Shown here in pieces: positions 60,617-64,000 of a DNA stretch of 64,000 bases. Source of the DNA: UBA10438 sp964432155 (lineage in GTDB: Bacteria; Bacteroidota; Ignavibacteria; Kapaibacteriales; Kapaibacteriaceae); NCBI GenBank assembly GCA_964432155.1, contig CAYSMF010000009.1, positions 1 through 64,000 on the forward strand, read 5' to 3'. The notes beneath the pieces are model-generated. The model searched no databases and was not told where the DNA came from. It worked only from the letters and a program-made list of their open reading frames with translations. Numbering within the stretch: the stretch's first letter is position 1; each line of letters begins with the position of its first letter. The position numbers and the translations under genes are program-made.

Positions 60617-60755
60617 TATCGACCCTATGTGGTCGATACCTTACCCCTTACGGGCGATGTCTGCAACCCGCACGGGCGACCACATTTGGCGCAAACCCGC
60701 AAGGGCCACATTTATAACCCGTACGGGCGACCACATAGGGTCGCCCGTACGGGTT
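60616..60755. repeat. Nested palindromic (REP-like) repeat block
   Basis: Three degenerate copies of AACCCGyACGGGCGACCACAT start at 60665, 60694 and 60716. The last is half of a perfect 17-bp palindrome (60716-60732 with 60739-60755). A first hairpin lies at the lipoprotein stop (60616-60624 with 60631-60639). The 15-mer at 60621-60635 is the reverse complement of 60728-60742. The GGGCGACC.../...GGTCGCCC core is a kind of palindrome I recall from intergenic repeats in many genomes. Confidence 0.75.
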
Positions 60756-60758
60756 TTC
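60716..60758 (+). terminator. Terminator hairpin after the PEGA lipoprotein
   Basis: The 17-bp perfect stem AACCCGTACGGGCGACC with a 6-base loop is followed by TTT. It lies between the lipoprotein and the convergent tRNA-Arg and could stop both. It is also the last copy of the repeat block. Confidence 0.65.
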
Positions 60759-60768
60759 ATTTCATTTG

Positions 60769-60842
60769 CGGCCTCGAGAGGAATCGAACCTCCGACCCAC
60801 GCTTTAGGAAAGCGTCGCTCTATCCGACTGAGCTACGAGGCC
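60769..60842 (-). tRNA. tRNA-Arg (anticodon CCU)
   Basis: Minus strand: acceptor GGCCTCG/CGAGGCC, D arm AGCTCAGTCGGATAGAGC, anticodon stem ACGCT/AGCGT with loop TTCCTAA (anticodon CCT, codon AGG), T loop TTCGATT. The discriminator is G and no CCA is encoded. A canonical cloverleaf. Confidence 0.96.
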
Positions 60843-60863
60843 GTGCACAGAATGTGCTGCGAA

Positions 60864-61328
60864 TTAGTTGACAGAGTCGCTACCAAGGAGCGAGCTGCGA
60901 TTACCGCTCGGGAGCAGAGGATTCTGATTCATAATGTATGCGGTAATGAGCGACTTCATTTCGTGCGCTCCAACATGACGGTCGTGTCCCATCACGACGG
61001 CACGCTCAAGAAGATTCTCAACATCCTCTGATGCGAGGAAGCCATGCTCGTGATACGTCATCAGCATGCCCCATGCCTCTGGCGAGAGAAGCTCGCGTTC
61101 GATGCCATGCAGAATGCGGAAACCGTCGTGATCGATACCCTCGAGCTCATCGCGATCTGCGCGACGTTCGATCATCCATGAAATCGCAGCAGCGATTTCA
61201 GAATCGGTGTACCCTTGGTCGTGCAATTGTCGCGTGTCGATCGATGCAAGCGCTGCCCCAGCCATGTGGCCGGTGATTAGATCAGCGATGATGTCGAGTA
61301 CACGTTCAACAGAGTACTGAGTGTTCAT
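60864..61328 (-). CDS. DUF494 (Smg-like) protein
   Basis: A 154-residue soluble, helical, acidic protein. The pattern YTDSEIAAAISWMIERR followed by RILHGIERELLSPEAWGMLMTYHEHGFLASEDVENLLERAVVMG resembles the DUF494/Smg family (a domain of unknown function next to DprA in enterobacteria). Assignment is by motif memory only. It follows ybeY by 14 bp in the same direction and ends 21 bp before tRNA-Arg. Confidence 0.6.
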   Translation of the reverse strand: MNTQYSVERVLDIIADLITGHMAGAALASIDTRQLHDQGYTDSEIAAAISWMIERRADRDELEGIDHDGFRILHGIERELLSPEAWGMLMTYHEHGFLASEDVENLLERAVVMGHDRHVGAHEMKSLITAYIMNQNPLLPSGNRSSLLGSDSVN

Positions 61329-61342
61329 AGGCAGGGTGGTGG

Positions 61343-61756
61343 TTATCCAGCGGTGATAAACTTGCTCTCGAGCTTGTGCATTGCTGCGCGGTCCTCGAGT
61401 GTCGCATCATCGTATCCAAGCAGATGCAACGCTCCATGGACAGCAAGCCGACAGAGTTCATTGACGACGGTCACGCCGTATTCGTTTGCTTGACGTCTGG
61501 CCGTCTCCAAAGAGACGTAGATTTCGCCGTACAACGGTTGCTCGTCGAGTGGGAATGTGATTACGTCGGTTGCGTAATCATGCTGGAGGTATTGCTTGTT
61601 GAGTGTCCGAATGCGACGATCGGAGAGCAGAATGATGTCAATGTTCGCGTGCTTGACCTTGTGCGACTTCAAGCAAGCGTCAACAGAGGCAATCATTTCG
61701 GCGCGTCCACGATAGCGCGCTCCAGAGGCATTGGTGATGCGTACAGTACGTGCCAT
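61343..61756 (-). CDS. ybeY: Endoribonuclease YbeY (16S rRNA maturation)
   Basis: A 137-residue metal-dependent RNase acting in rRNA processing. DYATDVITFPLDE and the active-site helix LCRLAVHGALHLLGYDD are present. Two of the three zinc His residues are seen (H107, H111); the third position holds D117, a change also recalled in Bacteroidota homologues. The start at 61756 has an AAGGA ribosome site and follows the previous stop by one base. Confidence 0.92.
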   Translation of the reverse strand: MARTVRITNASGARYRGRAEMIASVDACLKSHKVKHANIDIILLSDRRIRTLNKQYLQHDYATDVITFPLDEQPLYGEIYVSLETARRQANEYGVTVVNELCRLAVHGALHLLGYDDATLEDRAAMHKLESKFITAG

Positions 61757-61757
61757 G

Positions 61758-62183
61758 TTATCCTTCTAGGAGTCCGTCAGCCAACGACAGCTGCAATGCA
61801 GCTAGGAGCGCTGCTGGATTGATCTCGGTAAGGTCTGCGCGCAACAGCGACGCATGAATGTTCGCGAACTGCGAAACGGTTCCGGTGCGTCCGACCACAA
61901 GACTCGAAAAGCGGCCCTGATGCGTGGCGAGGAACATCACCTCGTCAGGCTCAATCGACAGAATGCCCGTCACATTGTGCATCTCTACATAGCCTTGGGG
62001 CGTCTGTGCTGTGACAATCGTACACGCTTCGCCATCAATCACAACATCTGTTGTGATGGTCATGACAAACGCACGCGCACCATTCGGAGCGTCAATGTTC
62101 CAGGTCCACGACGATGGTGTCGCGTGTGCTGGAGCACCTAGCCGCTGCGTGCATAGATCGATGTGCGATGGGCCTACAATCAT
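61758..62183 (-). CDS. Conserved-looking hypothetical protein
   Basis: A 141-residue cytosolic protein I do not recognise. It is beta-rich (RAFVMTITTDVVIDGEACTIVTAQT, then EVMFLATHQGRFSSLVV) with a short helical C-terminus. No signal peptide. It is one base before the ybeY start, so it is probably an operon partner of ybeY and the DUF494-like gene. It stops 9 bp downstream of the CrtW-like gene's end, in the same direction. Confidence 0.65.
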   Translation of the reverse strand: MIVGPSHIDLCTQRLGAPAHATPSSWTWNIDAPNGARAFVMTITTDVVIDGEACTIVTAQTPQGYVEMHNVTGILSIEPDEVMFLATHQGRFSSLVVGRTGTVSQFANIHASLLRADLTEINPAALLAALQLSLADGLLEG

Positions 62184-62192
62184 GACGGAAAA

Positions 62193-62876
62193 CTACGAAA
62201 TCCCGTTGTCCTTTACCTTCCAGAGTTGCCACCATGGAGTTCCAGGCGAAACATGGTGCTCGGTGTGATAGCCGAAGAAGTAGCACGAGAGTAGCGCCCA
62301 GAGGTGATTCGCACGCTGTGATCGTGCATTGTGCGGCATGCCATTGCTATGGGGCTTCCGATGCGGACGATAGGTGCCGAAATAGAAGAGCTGGAACGAT
62401 CCCATAAATGCGGGCACAATCCAGAACCACCAGAGCGACACCGCAGGAACCCAGACGTTCAGCACATTGTACGCCGTGCCCATGACAATGATTTGCCATA
62501 CCGTTGCGTAGCGCCACATAAACGTGAGATACCACACGATCAGATTGTTCGACCGGTGATAATCAGGATCGTCATTGTCATCTGCCGGATGCGCATGATG
62601 TAAGTGGTGATTCACCACCAAGCGCGGATACCAGAGTCCAGCATAGAGGAACGCGGCAATGCTGCCAACAACCGTGTTCACACGCTCATGCCCAGGCGCT
62701 ACAGTTCCATGGATGGCGTCGTGCGCCGTGATAAACAACCCGGTCGAGAGATATGCCTGCAGGGCAACGTGCACATACGTCAGGGGGCTTGTAGCATCCA
62801 CTGCAACGTGCATCAGCACGTACGTGAGATGCGCGATCCATGATGCACAGATAACAAGAGCGAGAAGTAGACCCAT
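62193..62876 (-). CDS. crtW: Beta-carotene ketolase CrtW-like / fatty acid desaturase fold
   Basis: A 227-residue di-iron membrane enzyme that adds keto groups to carotenoid rings. His boxes: HDAIH (52-56), NHHLHHAH with DDNDDPDYH (90-107), and GYHTEHH near 205. HDAIHGTVAPGHERVN and WYPRLVVNHHLHHAHPADD match CrtW more than acyl desaturases. The ATG at 62876 gives a slightly short N-terminus for the family; the frame is open upstream to 63209, so a non-ATG start is possible. No crtI, crtB or crtY in the window. Divergent from the next gene with 42 bp between. Confidence 0.85.
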   Translation of the reverse strand: MGLLLALVICASWIAHLTYVLMHVAVDATSPLTYVHVALQAYLSTGLFITAHDAIHGTVAPGHERVNTVVGSIAAFLYAGLWYPRLVVNHHLHHAHPADDNDDPDYHRSNNLIVWYLTFMWRYATVWQIIVMGTAYNVLNVWVPAVSLWWFWIVPAFMGSFQLFYFGTYRPHRKPHSNGMPHNARSQRANHLWALLSCYFFGYHTEHHVSPGTPWWQLWKVKDNGIS

Positions 62877-62918
62877 GAAGTGCAATATGCAGGTTGTAAG
62901 TTCGTACGACAACGCCGT

Positions 62919-64000
62919 ATGAAAACTCTTCGTTCCATCCTCGTTCTGCTGATCCTTGCGCCTGCATTGGCGTTCGGACAGAAACTCATGATCCACATGG
63001 ATCTTGAGCAGACGAATCATTTGAAGGCCTACGGCATTGTTTACTGGATCCTCACCAAGGATCAACCCGTTGACTGGCTCTTGAATTACCGCGGTGGCTC
63101 GTTTATGACCGACTATACGGAGGCGATCGCTGCTGAGTGTCGTATTCGAGGCGTTGCGTTCGAGTCGCTCGATGGAGCAACCGCAGCTGGTGTCTACTCG
63201 TCGGTTCAATCAGAGAAGAGCAACACCGAGGTGGTGCGTCTCGAAAAGCCTCCAAAGATTGCCGTATACGCACCTCCCGGATTTCGTCCATGGGACGATG
63301 CGGTGACACTGGTGATGGAATACGCCGAGGTGAAGTACGAAAAGCTGTGGGATGAAGAAGTGATGCGTGGCAAACTCTCGGAGTTTGATTGGCTACACCT
63401 GCATCACGAAGACTTTACAGGACAGCATGGGAAGTTCTACGCAAGCTCTGCGGGTGAGTCGTGGTATATCCAACAAGTTGCCTTGCTCGAGAAAACCGCA
63501 CGCAAGCTCGGGTTCCAAAAGGTGAGTGAGTTGAAGAAGGCAGTCGTCGAAAAGATTCGTGACTTCGTCGCTAACGGCGGGTTCATGTTCGCGATGTGCA
63601 GTGCGACCGATACCTACGACGTAGCACTTGCAGCGGCGAACATCGACATTTGTGATGTGATCTACGATGGAGATCCTGCCGATCGTGAAGCAAATCAGAA
63701 ACTCGACTACTCCCGCACATTCGCGTTTGAGAATTTTAAGCTGGTGATGAATCCTCTGCAGTATGAATACAGCGACATCGACGTTGATGCGAACATGATC
63801 CTGCAGACGGAATCGAGTGACTACTTCACGCTCTTTGATTTCTCAGCGAAGTACGACCCTGTACCGACGATGCTCACGCAATGTCATGTCAATGTTGTGA
63901 AGGGCTTCCTTGGTCAGACAACTGCGTACCACAAGGGCATCATTAAGAAGTCAGTGACGGTCCTTGCCGAACGCGATGGGACGGACCAAGTGCGGTACAT
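62919..64000 (+). CDS. Asparagine-synthetase-B-like secreted protein (3' partial)
   Basis: The frame opens at ATG 62919 with a signal peptide (LRSILVLLILAPALAFGQ) and runs off the right edge; about 360 residues are visible. Features: MIHMDLEQTNHLKAYGIVYW, DWLLNYRGGSF, WLHLHHEDFTGQHGKFYAS, MFAMCSATDTYDVALAA, YFTLFDFSAKYDPVPTMLTQ and GFLGQTTAY. Bacteroidota and Chlorobi homologues are often labelled asparagine synthetase B, but the signal peptide and lack of AsnB motifs make that unlikely. The GGxxFAMCSATD region suggests a class-I-amidotransferase-like fold. A TAAGTTCG near-consensus -7 lies at 62897-62904. Confidence 0.82.
   Translation, partial: MKTLRSILVLLILAPALAFGQKLMIHMDLEQTNHLKAYGIVYWILTKDQPVDWLLNYRGGSFMTDYTEAIAAECRIRGVAFESLDGATAAGVYSSVQSEKSNTEVVRLEKPPKIAVYAPPGFRPWDDAVTLVMEYAEVKYEKLWDEEVMRGKLSEFDWLHLHHEDFTGQHGKFYASSAGESWYIQQVALLEKTARKLGFQKVSELKKAVVEKIRDFVANGGFMFAMCSATDTYDVALAAANIDICDVIYDGDPADREANQKLDYSRTFAFENFKLVMNPLQYEYSDIDVDANMILQTESSDYFTLFDFSAKYDPVPTMLTQCHVNVVKGFLGQTTAYHKGIIKKSVTVLAERDGTDQVRY

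Noticed and set aside
60616..60755. CRISPR-like array
   Set aside because: Repeats are degenerate, closely packed and palindromic, with no regular spacers and no cas genes nearby.
62919..64000. True asparagine synthetase B
   Set aside because: It has a signal peptide and lacks the N-terminal Cys2 glutaminase and ATP-binding motifs of AsnB.

Overview
This is a very gene-dense 64 kb stretch of bacterial chromosome (mid-50s % GC by eye; gaps mostly under 100 bp; many neighbours overlapping by 4 bases as ATGA or GTGA). Several features point to the Bacteroidota/Chlorobiota superphylum, most likely an Ignavibacteria/Kapabacteria-type lineage (the lineage is inference). They are three exported proteins ending in type IX secretion (T9SS) sorting-domain-like tails, a TonB receptor with a carboxypeptidase-like N-terminal domain, a short primary sigma factor without region 1.1, repeated TAnnTTTG -7 promoter elements, a 57-residue histone H1-like protein, Bacteroidota-style RecQ and PurN, and a protein usually labelled asparagine synthetase B in Bacteroidota. 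No phage, insertion sequence, CRISPR array or other obvious mobile element was seen.

Layout. 0-5.4 kb: the C-terminal part of cobalamin-dependent MetH, a TonB-dependent receptor and PurN. 5.7-10.4 kb: a giant secreted T9SS protein followed by a strong terminator. 10.4-17.3 kb: arabinose-5-phosphate isomerase (Kdo precursor), RodZ-like protein, a membrane protein, an AtuA/DUF1446 protein, a DUF2279 protein, a glycosyltransferase and PurM. 17.4-27 kb: RecQ coupled to a large T9SS subtilisin-like protease, Mpl (peptidoglycan recycling) and a secreted beta-propeller. 27-33.7 kb (minus strand): RimM-TrmD-hydrolase-lipoprotein operon, primary sigma factor, S41 protease and glycyl-tRNA synthetase. 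33.8-42.2 kb: DsbD, GNAT, PanC, DUF547-like protein, META lipoprotein, RecG, QueE and a PD40-type protein. 42.3-45.7 kb: lipoprotein, tRNA-Ser(UGA), the ACMSD and 3-hydroxyanthranilate dioxygenase pair, and a divergent SDR. 45.9-49.4 kb: the division operon ftsQ-ftsA-ftsZ. 49.4-64 kb: MFS transporter, agmatinase-DapD, a DUF1801 fusion, two outer-membrane proteins, the H1-like protein, a DEAD-box helicase, OsmC, a DsbA/FrnE-like protein, NADP isocitrate dehydrogenase, a renalase-like flavoprotein, a PEGA lipoprotein, REP-like palindromes, tRNA-Arg(CCU), a DUF494-like protein, YbeY, a CrtW-like ketolase and the truncated asparagine-synthetase-B-like gene.

The most unusual signal is not a gene. 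Between about 45,114 and 45,907, across the SDR gene and the ftsQ leader, lie five exact matches to the DnaA box consensus TTWTNCACA and seven one-mismatch copies. It could be a replication origin away from dnaA, or a DnaA-responsive control region for ftsQAZ. A TTG-N20-TACTTTTG promoter for ftsQAZ sits inside the cluster. Other points of interest are a glycosyltransferase whose only plausible starts are CTG or ATT, an SDR lacking its Tyr/Lys catalytic pair, a DUF1801 protein with a long Arg/Gly-rich disordered arm, and a nested palindromic repeat at 60.6-60.8 kb.
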